The notes: generated by a model not told the origin, from the letters alone. Positions 24,584-33,692 are shown, counted from the first letter of the stretch. The stretch is 64,000 nt of DNA from Carnobacteriaceae bacterium zg-C25 (GCA_017945845.1 CP072828.1:558001-622000), one strand, 5' to 3'. Made by a program: numbers and translations.

Positions 24584-26806
24584 ATGAAAGAACAAATATT
24601 AAGTGAATTACAACAAGGTTCGCTTACGATGCATCAACTTGCTGAACGTTTGGCTGTGGTGTCATCTGCCGATTATAAAACATTAGTCAAAACGATTGCC
24701 GCGCTAGAAGAAGAAAAAGTGCTTGTTTTTTTGACAAATGGAAAGGTTAGTTTACCACAAAAAAAGCAAACGTATACTGGTCTCTACCGCGCAAATGATA
24801 AAGGGTTTGGATTTGTAACGGTTGACGGTTTAGATAATGATGTGTTCATTCCTAAAGGGCAGACCGGAACAGCGATGTCAGGCGATACGGTAACATTAAA
24901 AATAACGAAATCTGCCAATCAAGATAAATCCGCTGAAGGCATGATTACAGATGTTCAAACACGTGCCTACACCACTGTTGTGGGAGAATTTGTACCGTAT
25001 ACGCAATCACTGATTGACAAAACAGGGTATGTTGGTTATGTGATACTAAGTGATAAAAAATTAAATCATTTAACGTGTTTTGTGACGACAAATGGTATGA
25101 CGTCTGTCATGGGCATGATGGTATTAGTCGATATTTTAACGTATCCAAATAGCGAACAATCCAGTCAATTAACGGGTGTCATTGTTAAAGAAATTGGGCA
25201 TAAAGATGAGCCAGGTGTGGATATTTTATCAATCTTGTATAAATTTGGTATTTCAACAACGTTTAAACAAGATACGCTAGAACAGGCAAATGCTATTCCT
25301 CAAGAAATTCAGGAAGCAGACATTAAAAAGCGTCGTGATTTACGCCATTTAGACATTATTACGATTGATGGTGCCGATGCCAAAGATTTAGATGATGCGA
25401 TTTCTTTACGTGTTTTAGAAAATGGTCATTTTGAATTAGGGGTGCATATTGCAGATGTATCGCACTATGTGACGAAAAATTCGCCGTTAGATGCAGAAGC
25501 TTATGAACGTGCAACCAGTGTGTATTTAACAGATCGTGTTGTGCCGATGTTACCGCAACGCCTATCCAATGGAATTTGTTCGCTACATCCACACGTTGAC
25601 CGTTTAACGTTGACGTGTATGATGGTCATTGATAGTAGTGGACAAGTTGTATCGCATGACATTTTTGAAAGTGTGATTCAATCAAAACAACGCATGACGT
25701 ATGAACGTGTCAATATGGCGATTGTAGAGCATAATAAAAATGCACGTGAAGAGTATGCACCGTTTTTAGACATGCTGGAAAACATGCGAACATTACACTA
25801 TGCGTTATACAACAAACGCTTTAAACGTGGTGCCATTGATTTTGATGCGAAAGAATCAAAAATTATTGTGGACGAAGATGGCAAGCCACTTGATATTGTG
25901 TTACGTGAACGTGGATTAGCGGAACGTATGATTGAATCGTTTATGCTATGCGCTAATGAAACTGTGGCTAAACATTATATTGATGCTAAATTGCCATTTA
26001 TTTATCGTGTGCATGAACAACCAGCAGAAGAAAAAATGCAACGGTTTATGGAATTTGTCACCAATTTTGGTGTGATGATGAAAGGGCAAAGTGCAACGGT
26101 ACAATCCAAGCAATTACAGCAAGTATTGACAAAAGTGGAAAATCAGCCGTATGAAGCGGTGGTGTCTACAATGTTATTGCGTAGCATGAAGCAAGCACGC
26201 TACGACAATTTACCACTAGGGCATTTTGGGTTGGCAACCGACACTTACACCCATTTTACATCACCAATTCGTCGTTACCCCGACTTAATCGTCCATCGCT
26301 TTATTAAAGCATATGCTACAAAACGACCAACCAAAGAACAAAAAGACAGTTTTGTGGGAGAGTTGGAGGCTATTGCGCATCAAAGTTCGGTGATGGAACG
26401 TAAAGCGGTAGAAGCAGAGCGTGATGTTGATGCGTTGAAAAAAGCAGAGTTCATGCTGGATAAAATCAACCAAACGTTTGAAGGTGTAGTCAGTTCAGTC
26501 ACTCGATTTGGCGTGTTTGTTGAATTACCCAATACGATTGAGGGATTGGTGCATGTGTCTAAAATGAAAGACGATCATTACGAGTTCGTTGAAAATCATA
26601 TGTTACTCATTGGGCAACGGACGGGTCAAACGTACCAAATTGGTCAAAAAGTGAAAGTAACGGTGACAAAAGTTGACGTTGAACAACGTGATATTGATTT
26701 TGTATTTGTGACGGATAAAAAAGAGAAAAAAGATAACAGCCGACACAAATCAAAAAAACAGACAATGAAAAAATTTGCTAAGTCACGACAAAAAAGGAGA
26801 AGATAA
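24584..26806 (+). CDS. rnr: Ribonuclease R
   Basis: 740 aa from ATG 24584 (GGAG upstream; the TTG at 24572 is not used). Domain order: an N-terminal winged helix (about 1-60), cold-shock domains (GLYRANDKGFGFVTVDGLDNDVF), the RNB catalytic core with DAKDLDDAISL holding the metal-binding aspartates, a C-terminal S1 domain (FEGVVSSVTRFGVFVELPNTIEGLVHVSKM) and a Lys/Arg-rich tail. It degrades structured RNA 3' to 5' and works with tmRNA-SmpB in ribosome rescue. The smpB ATG follows the stop directly, reinforcing that link. Confidence 0.96.
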   Translation: MKEQILSELQQGSLTMHQLAERLAVVSSADYKTLVKTIAALEEEKVLVFLTNGKVSLPQKKQTYTGLYRANDKGFGFVTVDGLDNDVFIPKGQTGTAMSGDTVTLKITKSANQDKSAEGMITDVQTRAYTTVVGEFVPYTQSLIDKTGYVGYVILSDKKLNHLTCFVTTNGMTSVMGMMVLVDILTYPNSEQSSQLTGVIVKEIGHKDEPGVDILSILYKFGISTTFKQDTLEQANAIPQEIQEADIKKRRDLRHLDIITIDGADAKDLDDAISLRVLENGHFELGVHIADVSHYVTKNSPLDAEAYERATSVYLTDRVVPMLPQRLSNGICSLHPHVDRLTLTCMMVIDSSGQVVSHDIFESVIQSKQRMTYERVNMAIVEHNKNAREEYAPFLDMLENMRTLHYALYNKRFKRGAIDFDAKESKIIVDEDGKPLDIVLRERGLAERMIESFMLCANETVAKHYIDAKLPFIYRVHEQPAEEKMQRFMEFVTNFGVMMKGQSATVQSKQLQQVLTKVENQPYEAVVSTMLLRSMKQARYDNLPLGHFGLATDTYTHFTSPIRRYPDLIVHRFIKAYATKRPTKEQKDSFVGELEAIAHQSSVMERKAVEAERDVDALKKAEFMLDKINQTFEGVVSSVTRFGVFVELPNTIEGLVHVSKMKDDHYEFVENHMLLIGQRTGQTYQIGQKVKVTVTKVDVEQRDIDFVFVTDKKEKKDNSRHKSKKQTMKKFAKSRQKRRR

Positions 26807-27265
26807 ATGCCAAAAGGAGAAGGAAACGTTTTTGCGACAAATCGGAAAGCAAGCCACGACTATACAATAGTCGATACGTTTGAAGCGGGAATGGTGCTAA
26901 CCGGTACGGAAATCAAGTCGATTCGTCAAAGTAAAATCAATTTAAAAGATGGTTTTGCGAAAATGAAAAATCAAGAACTGTTTTTACATAATGTGCATAT
27001 TAGTCCTTTTGAACAAGGTAATATTTTTAATCATGATCCGTTGCGTACACGTAAATTATTATTAAGAAAACAGCAACTTATCCGTTTGGAAAAGGATGTC
27101 AAAACGGAAGGGTATACAATTGTACCGTTAAAAGTCTATATTAAAGATGGGTATGCCAAATGTTTAATCGGTTTAGCCAAAGGGAAAAAGAATTACGACA
27201 AACGTGAAGCGATTAAACAAAAAGACTTAAAACGTGAAACGGATAGAATGATGAAAGTGAGATAG
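26807..27265 (+). CDS. smpB: SsrA-binding protein
   Basis: 152 aa, typical length. Conserved pieces: [39 protein letters not shown], then [26 protein letters not shown], and the C-terminal basic tail ending [21 protein letters not shown] that reads the ribosomal A site. It delivers tmRNA to stalled ribosomes. Its start abuts the rnr stop codon with no gap, indicating translational coupling. Confidence 0.97.
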   Translation: MPKGEGNVFATNRKASHDYTIVDTFEAGMVLTGTEIKSIRQSKINLKDGFAKMKNQELFLHNVHISPFEQGNIFNHDPLRTRKLLLRKQQLIRLEKDVKTEGYTIVPLKVYIKDGYAKCLIGLAKGKKNYDKREAIKQKDLKRETDRMMKVR

Positions 27266-27269
27266 TTTA

Positions 27270-27923
27270 ATGGGCGTAAAATTGATATTTATGCGACATG
27301 CACAAACGTACTTAAATAAATATGAACGCATGCAAGGATGGTCTAATGCACCACTCACACAAAGTGGTGTTACGGATTGTCACGCAAGTGGTAGAGGGCT
27401 AGCACACGTTAAATTTGATGCGGTGTATACAAGTGATTTACAGCGCACCATTGATACAGCCAATATTATTTTGTCAGAAAATAAAGTATCATCTGATTTG
27501 ACGATTGTGCCAATGTACGAATTTAGAGAAGTCTTTTTTGGACACTTTGAAGGGCTACCCGTTAAGGATATATGGCCAAAAGTGATTGAAATGTCGGGTA
27601 AAGACGACGATGCCAAGAAAAAATTGTTGGATAACATGCATGCGCTAGATCCCAGTGGCGATTCCGAAAACTACATGGCGTTTTGGTTACGTATTTACCA
27701 AGGATTGCACAAACTAATTGAGCAATATCGAGATACGGATAAAACGATTTTAGTGGTGAGTCATGGGTTGGCACTAAATATTATGTTATCGGCAATTTTA
27801 CCCGAACATACGTTTCGAGGGCCATTAAGTAATGCGAGTGTTACCGAGGTAACGTATGAAAATGGACAGTTTACATTGAATAAATTTAACGGTGTGGATC
27901 ATTTCATTTATTTAGAAAAATGA
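27270..27923 (+). CDS. Histidine phosphatase family protein (phosphoglycerate mutase-like)
   Basis: 217 aa. The catalytic motif FMRHAQT (His10) and WSNAPLTQSG are near the N-terminus, the second-arginine region is AVYTSDLQRTIDTA, an acid is in YEFREVFFGHFEG, and the second catalytic histidine is in VVSHGLALNIM. Branch-1 histidine phosphatases dephosphorylate varied cytosolic substrates, so none is assigned. It lies 4 bp after smpB and is the end of the est-rnr-smpB operon. Confidence 0.88.
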   Translation: MGVKLIFMRHAQTYLNKYERMQGWSNAPLTQSGVTDCHASGRGLAHVKFDAVYTSDLQRTIDTANIILSENKVSSDLTIVPMYEFREVFFGHFEGLPVKDIWPKVIEMSGKDDDAKKKLLDNMHALDPSGDSENYMAFWLRIYQGLHKLIEQYRDTDKTILVVSHGLALNIMLSAILPEHTFRGPLSNASVTEVTYENGQFTLNKFNGVDHFIYLEK

Positions 27924-27952
27924 TTTTCAGAAAAGGGCAGAAAATACAACGT

Positions 27953-27989
27953 TTAAAACGTTTACATTTTCACAAACTTTTGCTATAAT
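27953..27989 (+). promoter_or_regulatory. ccpA promoter with overlapping cre site
   Basis: TTTACA (27961-27966), 17-bp spacer, extended -10 TGCTATAAT (TATAAT 27984-27989). TTAAAACGTTTACA (27953-27966) agrees with the cre consensus TGWAANCGNTNWCA except at position 2, and covers the -35. This predicts autorepression by CcpA. Confidence 0.75.
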
Positions 27990-28019
27990 GTTGTAAACTG
28001 AATGAAAGTGGGTATCTTT

Positions 28020-29024
28020 ATGAGTAAAGAAGTCATTACGATTTATGACGTAGCAAGAGAAGCTGACGTCTCAATGGCTACTGTATCACGGGTAGTCAAT
28101 GGCAATCCGAATGTTAAAGCAGCAACTAGACGTAAAGTATTAGATGTAATCGATCGTCTAGACTATCGACCGAATGCAGTTGCGCGTGGCTTAGCTAGCA
28201 AACGTACAACAACCATCGGTGTGATTATTCCAGATATTACAAACCTATACTTTTCATCATTAGCGCGTGGGATTGATGACATTGCGTCAATGTATAAATA
28301 CAATATTATTTTAGCAAACTCAGATCAAAGTCCATTAAAAGAATTGCAAGTTTTAAATGCACTATTGGCGAAACAAGTTGATGGTATCATTTACATGGGT
28401 TATGACTTGAGTGAAGAAATGCGTAATGAAATGTTACGCTCTAAAACACCTGTTGTTTTAGCGGGTTTAGTTGACCCACAAGAACAAGTGCCAAGTGTAC
28501 ATGTGGATATGGTTGAAACCATTAAAGCAGCAATTGAAACGTTAGCCGCTAACGGAAACAAACGTATCGGTTTTGTTTCGGGACCGTTGGCAGAACAAAT
28601 CAATGGCACATATCGCTTAAAAGCATACAAAAAAGCGTTGCAAGAAGTGAATTTGCCATATGATGAAACGTTAGTTGTTGAGTCAGAATACACATACAAA
28701 TCAGGTGAAAAAATTGTATCGCATTTATTAGCGAGCAATTCAACAGCGGTTTTTGTCAGCGATGATGAAATTGCTGTAGGGATTTTAAATGCTGCAATTG
28801 AACGTGGTGTGAAAATACCAGAAGAATTAGAAATTATGACAAGTAATAATTCTAAATTAACGCGTTTAGTTCGTCCGCAATTATCAAGTGTCACACCACC
28901 TTTATATGATATTGGTGCCGTTGCTATGCGCTTGTTAACAAAAATTATGAACAAGGAAGACAACGTTGAAGAACAAGTGTTGTTACCTTTTAGAATGACA
29001 CATCGTCAAACAACAAAAAATTAA
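28020..29024 (+). CDS. ccpA: Catabolite control protein A
   Basis: 334 aa from ATG 28020; the in-frame GTG-type start at 28002 lies too near the promoter. LacI-family layout: HTH TIYDVAREADVSMATVSRVVNGNPNVK (3-30), hinge RPNAVARGLASKRT, and a periplasmic-binding-like core. The Val/Tyr-rich recognition helix and the core region GPLAEQINGTYRLKAYKKAL are typical of CcpA. With HPr-Ser46-P it represses or activates sugar-use genes at cre sites; one cre site overlaps its own -35. A second cre-like site precedes the gene at 14270. Confidence 0.93.
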   Translation: MSKEVITIYDVAREADVSMATVSRVVNGNPNVKAATRRKVLDVIDRLDYRPNAVARGLASKRTTTIGVIIPDITNLYFSSLARGIDDIASMYKYNIILANSDQSPLKELQVLNALLAKQVDGIIYMGYDLSEEMRNEMLRSKTPVVLAGLVDPQEQVPSVHVDMVETIKAAIETLAANGNKRIGFVSGPLAEQINGTYRLKAYKKALQEVNLPYDETLVVESEYTYKSGEKIVSHLLASNSTAVFVSDDEIAVGILNAAIERGVKIPEELEIMTSNNSKLTRLVRPQLSSVTPPLYDIGAVAMRLLTKIMNKEDNVEEQVLLPFRMTHRQTTKN

Positions 29025-29036
29025 AAAATATTATAC

Positions 29037-29200
29037 GATCTATCTTCGGGGTAAGGTGAAATTCCTAACCGGCGGTTAAAGTCCGCGAGCGCAAGCTGAA
29101 TCAGTGAAATTCTGATACCGACAGTTACAGTCTGGATGGGAGAAGACAGAACGTTTTAAGTTTTATAACTGAATACAATCTGTTTTGAAGATAGATCCTT
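29037..29200 (+). ncRNA. FMN riboswitch (RFN element) with alternative pairing near the ribosome site
   Basis: The conserved RFN core is plain: ATCTTCGGGG (29042-29051), GGTGAAATTCC, AACCGGCGGT, AGTCCGCGAGC, and GATACCGACAGT to GGATGGGAGAAGA (to about 29146). P1 pairs TCTTC (29043-29047) with GAAGA (29142-29146). The same 5' strand, GATCTATCTTC (29037-29047), is perfectly complementary to GAAGATAGATC (29187-29197) just before the ribosome site of ribU. This suggests a mutually exclusive switch that controls translation. Confidence 0.95.
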
Positions 29201-29215
29201 TACGGAGGATTTATT

Positions 29216-29734
29216 ATGTCAACAAAAAAAATTACGACATTCGCTATTATTTTAGCAGTAGCCATTGTGGCTTCATTCTTTTCATTTCCAATATTACCAG
29301 CAGCACCATTTTTAAAAATCGACTTTAGTGATAGTTTCATTTTGTTGATTGGTTTATTGTTTGGTTTTAAAGAGTTGCTGATTGCGATTTTCTTAAAAGG
29401 TGTCTTTTTATATATTAAAGATCCTGAATTTATTGGAGTGTTCGCTAATTTAATGAGCGCATTTTTATTTACGGGTACATTTTTATTCATCATGCAAAAA
29501 ACAAAGAAATGGCTATTTGCATTGAGTGTATCAACGGTTATTACAACGATAGCACTATCGATTTTTAATTATTTTGTATTGCTACCAATGTACACCACCG
29601 TCTATAAAATGAATCTTGGCTCGTTAGAAACAGTCATTATGACGGCAATTATCCCGTTTAATTTGATTAAAGGGACGTTGCAGTCGTTTGTGAGTGTGAT
29701 GTTGATGAAGCAAAAACAGATTTTTAAACAATAG
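29216..29734 (+). CDS. ribU: Riboflavin ECF transporter S component
   Basis: 172 aa with about six membrane spans. Typical RibU features: the N-terminal span ending FPILPAAPFLKIDFSDSFILLIGLLFGF, and the helix KGVFLYIKDPEFIGVFANLMSAF. As the substrate-binding subunit it pairs with the shared energising module (EcfA/A'/T), not in this window, to import riboflavin. It lies directly behind an FMN riboswitch, which would shut it off when FMN is plentiful. ACGGAGG precedes the ATG. Confidence 0.94.
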   Translation: MSTKKITTFAIILAVAIVASFFSFPILPAAPFLKIDFSDSFILLIGLLFGFKELLIAIFLKGVFLYIKDPEFIGVFANLMSAFLFTGTFLFIMQKTKKWLFALSVSTVITTIALSIFNYFVLLPMYTTVYKMNLGSLETVIMTAIIPFNLIKGTLQSFVSVMLMKQKQIFKQ

Positions 29735-29742
29735 GAGTTAGC

Positions 29743-30462
29743 GTGGAAGAAACACAAGTACAACGTAATATTATGATGGACAAATGGATTGTAAATGAAA
29801 ATGTTGTCCATTTTTTGAGAGAAAAACAACGTCAATTTACTGGGTTGCTTGGTGAGGTTCAAGCGTTTGCCAACGAACGCCGTATTCCGATTATCCCTCA
29901 TGAAACGGCAGTCTTTTTAGATTTTTTAATGGGACAAGTCAAACCGACAAAAATTTTAGAAATCGGTGCAGCAATTGGGTTTTCCGGATTGTTGCTAGCT
30001 TCGCATTTACCAGAAGACGGTGTTTTTCATACGATAGACCGTTACGATTTAATGATTACACGTGCGCGTGAAAATTTTGCAAAAAGTGAATATGGGCATA
30101 AAATGACCGTCATTGAAGGGGATGCAGCCGATGTGTTGCCAACGTTACACGAACAATATGATGTGATTTTTATGGATTCCGCAAAAGCAAAATATTATGA
30201 GTTTTTACCGCTCTGTTTACGCTGTTTGAAAACGGGAGGGCTACTCATTGTAGACGATGTTTTCCAAGGGGCAACGATATTTGACGACGAATCAACGATA
30301 CCAAAACGTGTGCGTAAAATTCATCGTCAGTTAAATCGTTTTATGGATGTGGTGAATAACCATCCAAGCATTAAAACAACGACGTTACCATTAGGCGATG
30401 GCATTGTCATATGCGAAAAACTCAATGATATTGAAATTGAATTAGATTCTAGTGTACAATAG
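29743..30462 (+). CDS. trmR: tRNA 5-hydroxyuridine methyltransferase (TrmR/YrrM-type O-methyltransferase)
   Basis: 239 aa with GTG start and AGGAG 5 nt upstream. Class I SAM methyltransferase of the O-methyltransferase_3 family: motif I ILEIGAAIGFSGLLLA, acid in TIDRYDLMITRARENF, GDAADVLPTL, IFMDSAKAKYYEFLP, and LIVDDVF. TrmR in B. subtilis converts 5-hydroxyuridine at tRNA position 34 to 5-methoxyuridine. Its placement directly before trhO, whose product makes 5-hydroxyuridine, supports this role over a catechol-type methyltransferase. It begins 8 bp after ribU and may share its transcript. Confidence 0.85.
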   Translation: MEETQVQRNIMMDKWIVNENVVHFLREKQRQFTGLLGEVQAFANERRIPIIPHETAVFLDFLMGQVKPTKILEIGAAIGFSGLLLASHLPEDGVFHTIDRYDLMITRARENFAKSEYGHKMTVIEGDAADVLPTLHEQYDVIFMDSAKAKYYEFLPLCLRCLKTGGLLIVDDVFQGATIFDDESTIPKRVRKIHRQLNRFMDVVNNHPSIKTTTLPLGDGIVICEKLNDIEIELDSSVQ

Positions 30463-30494
30463 TACCGTAAAAGGAATAGAAAGAAGGAAAAGAA

Positions 30495-31475
30495 ATGTCA
30501 GAAAAAATTAGAGTGTTGCTATACTATAAATATGTTGCAATTGAAAATGCTGAACAATATGCAAAAGAACATTTAGAATTTTGTAAATCAATCGGTCTAA
30601 AAGGTCGTATTTTAATTGCCGATGAAGGTATCAATGGGACAGTTTCAGGTGATTATGAAACAACACAAAAATATATGGATTACGTTCATGCCAATCCGTT
30701 GTTTAGTGATTTATGGTTTAAAATTGATGAAGAAGATGAGCAAGCATTCAAAAAAATGTTTGTTCGTTACAAAAAAGAAATTGTTCATTTAGGGTTAGAA
30801 GATAACGACTTTGATAAAGACATTAATCCATTAGAAACTACAGGTGCTTACCTATCACCACAAGAGTTTAAAGAAGCTCTATTAGATGAAAATACAGTTG
30901 TTTTAGACACACGTAACGACTATGAATATGACTTAGGTCATTTCCGTGGTGCTATTCGCCCAGATATTCGTAATTTCCGCGAATTACCACAATGGGTACG
31001 CGACAACAAAGAAAAATTTATGGATAAACGTGTTGTTGTTTACTGTACGGGTGGTGTGCGTTGTGAAAAATTCTCTGGCTGGATGGTACGTGAAGGCTAT
31101 AAAGATGTTGGTCAATTACACGGTGGTATTGCAACATACGGAAAAGATCCAGAAGTACAAGGCGAATTATGGGACGGTAAAATGTACGTCTTTGACGAAC
31201 GCATTTCAGTAGATATTAACCATGTTAACCCAGTCATTATTGGTAAAGATTGGTTTGACGGTACACCATGTGAACGCTATGTAAACTGTGGAAATCCATA
31301 CTGCAACCGTCAAATGTTGACATCTGTTGAAAATGAGCATAAATATTTACGTGGTTGCTCACACGAATGTCGTGTTCACCCACGCAACCGCTACGTTGAA
31401 GAAAACAACTTAACAGCAGAAGATGTGATTGCACGTTTAGCAGCAATCGGGGAAGAATTACCAACATTAGCATAA
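30495..31475 (+). CDS. trhO: tRNA uridine(34) hydroxylase (rhodanese family)
   Basis: 326 aa. An N-terminal acylphosphatase-like domain ([30 protein letters not shown]) is followed by a rhodanese domain with [23 protein letters not shown] and the active-site loop [15 protein letters not shown] (catalytic Cys about 180), then a Cys-rich tail ([27 protein letters not shown]). TrhO hydroxylates U34 of several tRNAs in an O2-dependent, prephenate-independent pathway. It is 32 bp after trmR, whose product methylates the hydroxyl group, and ends at a strong terminator. Confidence 0.95.
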   Translation: MSEKIRVLLYYKYVAIENAEQYAKEHLEFCKSIGLKGRILIADEGINGTVSGDYETTQKYMDYVHANPLFSDLWFKIDEEDEQAFKKMFVRYKKEIVHLGLEDNDFDKDINPLETTGAYLSPQEFKEALLDENTVVLDTRNDYEYDLGHFRGAIRPDIRNFRELPQWVRDNKEKFMDKRVVVYCTGGVRCEKFSGWMVREGYKDVGQLHGGIATYGKDPEVQGELWDGKMYVFDERISVDINHVNPVIIGKDWFDGTPCERYVNCGNPYCNRQMLTSVENEHKYLRGCSHECRVHPRNRYVEENNLTAEDVIARLAAIGEELPTLA

Positions 31476-31487
31476 TGATACGATTTG

Positions 31488-31525
31488 GTGTTGATGGCTT
31501 ACAAAAAAGCCATCGACACCTTTTA
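31488..31525 (+). terminator. Terminator of trhO (GGTGTTGATGGC family)
   Basis: 14-bp stem GGTGTTGATGGCTT (31488-31501) / AAGCCATCGACACC (31508-31521), one wobble, then TTTT. Confidence 0.8.
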
Positions 31526-31531
31526 GTTTGG

Positions 31532-31706
31532 GTTCTATGTCAAATAGGGCGGTTGATTTAGAAAAGGGCTCTATGTCAAATAGGGCAGTTGATTCAGAAT
31601 AGGACTCTATGGCAATAGACGGTCGGTTCATAAAAGGGGTGCTATGTCAAATGGTGTTGGTGATCTAAAATTTGTTCTATGTCAAATGGTGTTGGTGATC
31701 CAAAAT
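31532..31706 (+). repeat. Tandem array of five degenerate 35-36-bp units
   Basis: Units start at 31532, 31568, 31603, 31639 and 31675. Each opens with a form of GGNTCTATGTCAAATAGGG followed by a GTTGAT-type tail and A-rich end. The head is the same as in the 70-bp elements. The remainder of the 31707-31888 gap shows no gene or recognisable element. Confidence 0.75.
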
Positions 31707-31888
31707 TAAGCGACTTTATTAGTTGATAACGAGAAATTTTCGTTATGGATTTAAAAGGTATCATAAATAATTCCTGCAGTATTTGGTAAATGATGTGTTA
31801 CTATCGCTATATTTATCATTTCTAAATAAATTTCAAAAGCTTTCAAAACAAAAATCCGTACATTTTTGTTGTTTTCGCTATTTTTGTA

Positions 31889-31991
31889 TTGATTTTAGCG
31901 TGTTTTAGTCGTACAATTTATTTGTAACATAAAAAACAACGATTAAAAACGAACGTTAAACAAAAATGATTTAAAATTGTTTGTTCGTTTT
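31889..31991 (+). promoter_or_regulatory. Promoter and PurR-box-like inverted repeat before the NCS2 permease
   Basis: TTGATT (31889-31894), 17-bp spacer, TACAAT (31912-31917). In the leader, AAAACGAAC (31946-31954) and GTTCGTTTT (31983-31991) form a perfect 9-bp inverted repeat resembling two facing PurR boxes (AWWWCCGAACWWT), though with A in place of the first C and wider spacing than usual. Confidence 0.45.
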
Positions 31992-32011
31992 CAAATAAAA
32001 AAGGAGCTGTT

Positions 32012-33469
32012 ATGGAAAAATTTTTTAAACTATCGCAACATAACACGACGGTTGCAACAGAAATTATTGCAGGTTTTACAACATTTTTCGCAATGTCGTA
32101 TATTTTATTTGTTAATCCAGCAATTTTGTCATTAACAGGAATGCCGTCGCAAGCCGTTTTTTTATCCACTATTATTGCGTCGTCAATCAGCACTTTGATT
32201 ATGGGACTATTTGCCAATGTACCTTACGCATTAGCTCCCGGAATGGGATTGAACGCATTTTTCACATTTACCGTTGTATTTAGTCTAGGGTTTTCTTGGC
32301 AACAAGCATTAGCCATGGTCTTTTTATGCGGTATGTTTAATATTTTAATTACCGTCACAAAAATCCGTAAACTCATGATTAAATCAATTCCAGAAAGTTT
32401 ACAACACGCCATTGGTGCAGGGATTGGCGTATTCGTTGCTTATATCGGTATTAAAAATGCAAATTTTTTAGCTTTTTTATCCGATAGTGGATCAATCTTA
32501 TCGATTAATAACGCACCTTATCAAGCAACGGCAACCGTCAACGGTGTTCAATCTGTTGTATCTGGTGGTGGAATTGTTCCCGAATTAGTAAAATTCACCA
32601 ATCCAGCATCATTACTAGCTTTATTCGGTCTTATTTTCACTATTATTTTAATGGTAAAACAAGTGCGTGGTGCTATTTTAATTAGTATTATAACAACTAC
32701 TGTTATCGGTATTTTAACAGGTGTTGTCACTGTTGGTCATATTGATTTTGCAACAGGTATCGGTACCGCCTTTTCAGAATTAGGCACAACCTTTGGTGCC
32801 GCTTTTGGTTCAGAAGGATTGCTATCCTTGTTCTCCGATACGTCAAAATTACCAACAGTTTTATTAACTATTTTCGCGTTTAGTTTATCCGATGTCTTTG
32901 ACACAATCGGAACATTTATTGGAACAGGTCGACGTACAGGCATTTTCTCCGAAGAAGATGAACGCGCTTTAGAAAACGGCTCTGGTTTCAGCTCTAAAAT
33001 GGATAAAGCATTGTTTGCCGATGCCATCGGAACATCTATTGGTGCAGTGTTTGGAACATCTAATACAACAACGTACGTTGAATCTGCAGCCGGTATTGGT
33101 GCAGGTGGTCGTACCGGATTGACGAGCGTTGTGACCGCGTTATTATTTGTCGCATCGACACTAGCAGCGCCACTTGTGAGCATTGTTCCAGCAGCAGCGA
33201 CAGCTCCCGCATTAATTATTGTTGGTGTTTTAATGATGTCTTCTTTTGCCGATATTAACTGGACAAAATTTGAAGAAGCGGTACCCGCATTTTTTGCATC
33301 TGTGTTCATGGGATTTGCATACAGTATTTCTTATGGAATTGCGGCAGGTTTTATATTCTACGTTATTGTAAAATGTGTCAGTGGAAAAGTGAAAGAGATA
33401 CATCCAATTGTTTGGCTATCTACCGCATTGTTTATTGCTAACTTCATTATTTTGGCATTAATCGCTTAA
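32012..33469 (+). CDS. NCS2 family purine permease
   Basis: 485 aa with about 12-14 membrane spans and AAAAGGAG upstream. Matches the AzgA-like/PbuG-PbuO branch of the nucleobase-cation symporters: TTVATEIIAGFTTFFAMSYILFVNPAIL at the start, NVPYALAPGMGLNAFFTF, and the signature region LSDVFDTIGTFIGTGRRTG and GTSNTTTYVESAAGIGAGGRTGL. It imports adenine, guanine or hypoxanthine with protons. A PurR-box-like inverted repeat in its leader fits purine control. The exact base is not readable from sequence. Confidence 0.9.
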   Translation: MEKFFKLSQHNTTVATEIIAGFTTFFAMSYILFVNPAILSLTGMPSQAVFLSTIIASSISTLIMGLFANVPYALAPGMGLNAFFTFTVVFSLGFSWQQALAMVFLCGMFNILITVTKIRKLMIKSIPESLQHAIGAGIGVFVAYIGIKNANFLAFLSDSGSILSINNAPYQATATVNGVQSVVSGGGIVPELVKFTNPASLLALFGLIFTIILMVKQVRGAILISIITTTVIGILTGVVTVGHIDFATGIGTAFSELGTTFGAAFGSEGLLSLFSDTSKLPTVLLTIFAFSLSDVFDTIGTFIGTGRRTGIFSEEDERALENGSGFSSKMDKALFADAIGTSIGAVFGTSNTTTYVESAAGIGAGGRTGLTSVVTALLFVASTLAAPLVSIVPAAATAPALIIVGVLMMSSFADINWTKFEEAVPAFFASVFMGFAYSISYGIAAGFIFYVIVKCVSGKVKEIHPIVWLSTALFIANFIILALIA

Positions 33470-33578
33470 AAAGATGATCGAAAATGTTTGGTTTGTAAAT
33501 AGTGCTAATTTATAATTTGCATTTTTTAAAAGGGCATGCTATACTTCTAAACGTAACGATTACGATTTGGAGGAACTT

Positions 33579-33692
33579 ATGGAAAAATTTGATTTATCGA
33601 GTGCGTATCGCCGTTTAAAAAGTCCAAACATTAAAACACGTGAGCGTGCGTTAAAAGTTATTAAAGAAATTAAAAAGAAACGTAAAAAATAG
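33579..33692 (+). CDS. Small basic 37-aa protein ('putative metal homeostasis protein' family)
   Basis: ATG 33579 with a near-perfect GGAGG site 7 nt upstream; 37 residues beginning MEKFDLSSAYRRLKSPNIK and ending in a Lys/Arg cluster. No membrane segment. The sequence recalls a short, highly conserved Lactobacillales family that databases label 'putative metal homeostasis protein' (recollection; function not established). The stop codon lies in the 5' arm of its own terminator (33686-33717), so the unit is complete and compact. About half of the residues are charged, mostly Lys and Arg, so nucleic-acid binding is an alternative idea. Confidence 0.75.
   Translation: MEKFDLSSAYRRLKSPNIKTRERALKVIKEIKKKRKK

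Noticed and set aside
28400-28963. 187-aa minus-strand reading frame
   Set aside because: It lies wholly antisense to ccpA, which is a clear conserved gene.
31532-31706. CRISPR-like array
   Set aside because: The whole 35-36-bp unit repeats with gradual drift. There are no unique spacers between short constant repeats, and no cas genes are nearby.
31925-32011. Purine riboswitch before the NCS2 permease
   Set aside because: The short leader lacks the conserved loop and core sequences of the xpt-type aptamer; only an inverted repeat is present.
32737-33309. 190-aa minus-strand reading frame
   Set aside because: It lies wholly antisense to the well-conserved NCS2 permease and has no family resemblance.
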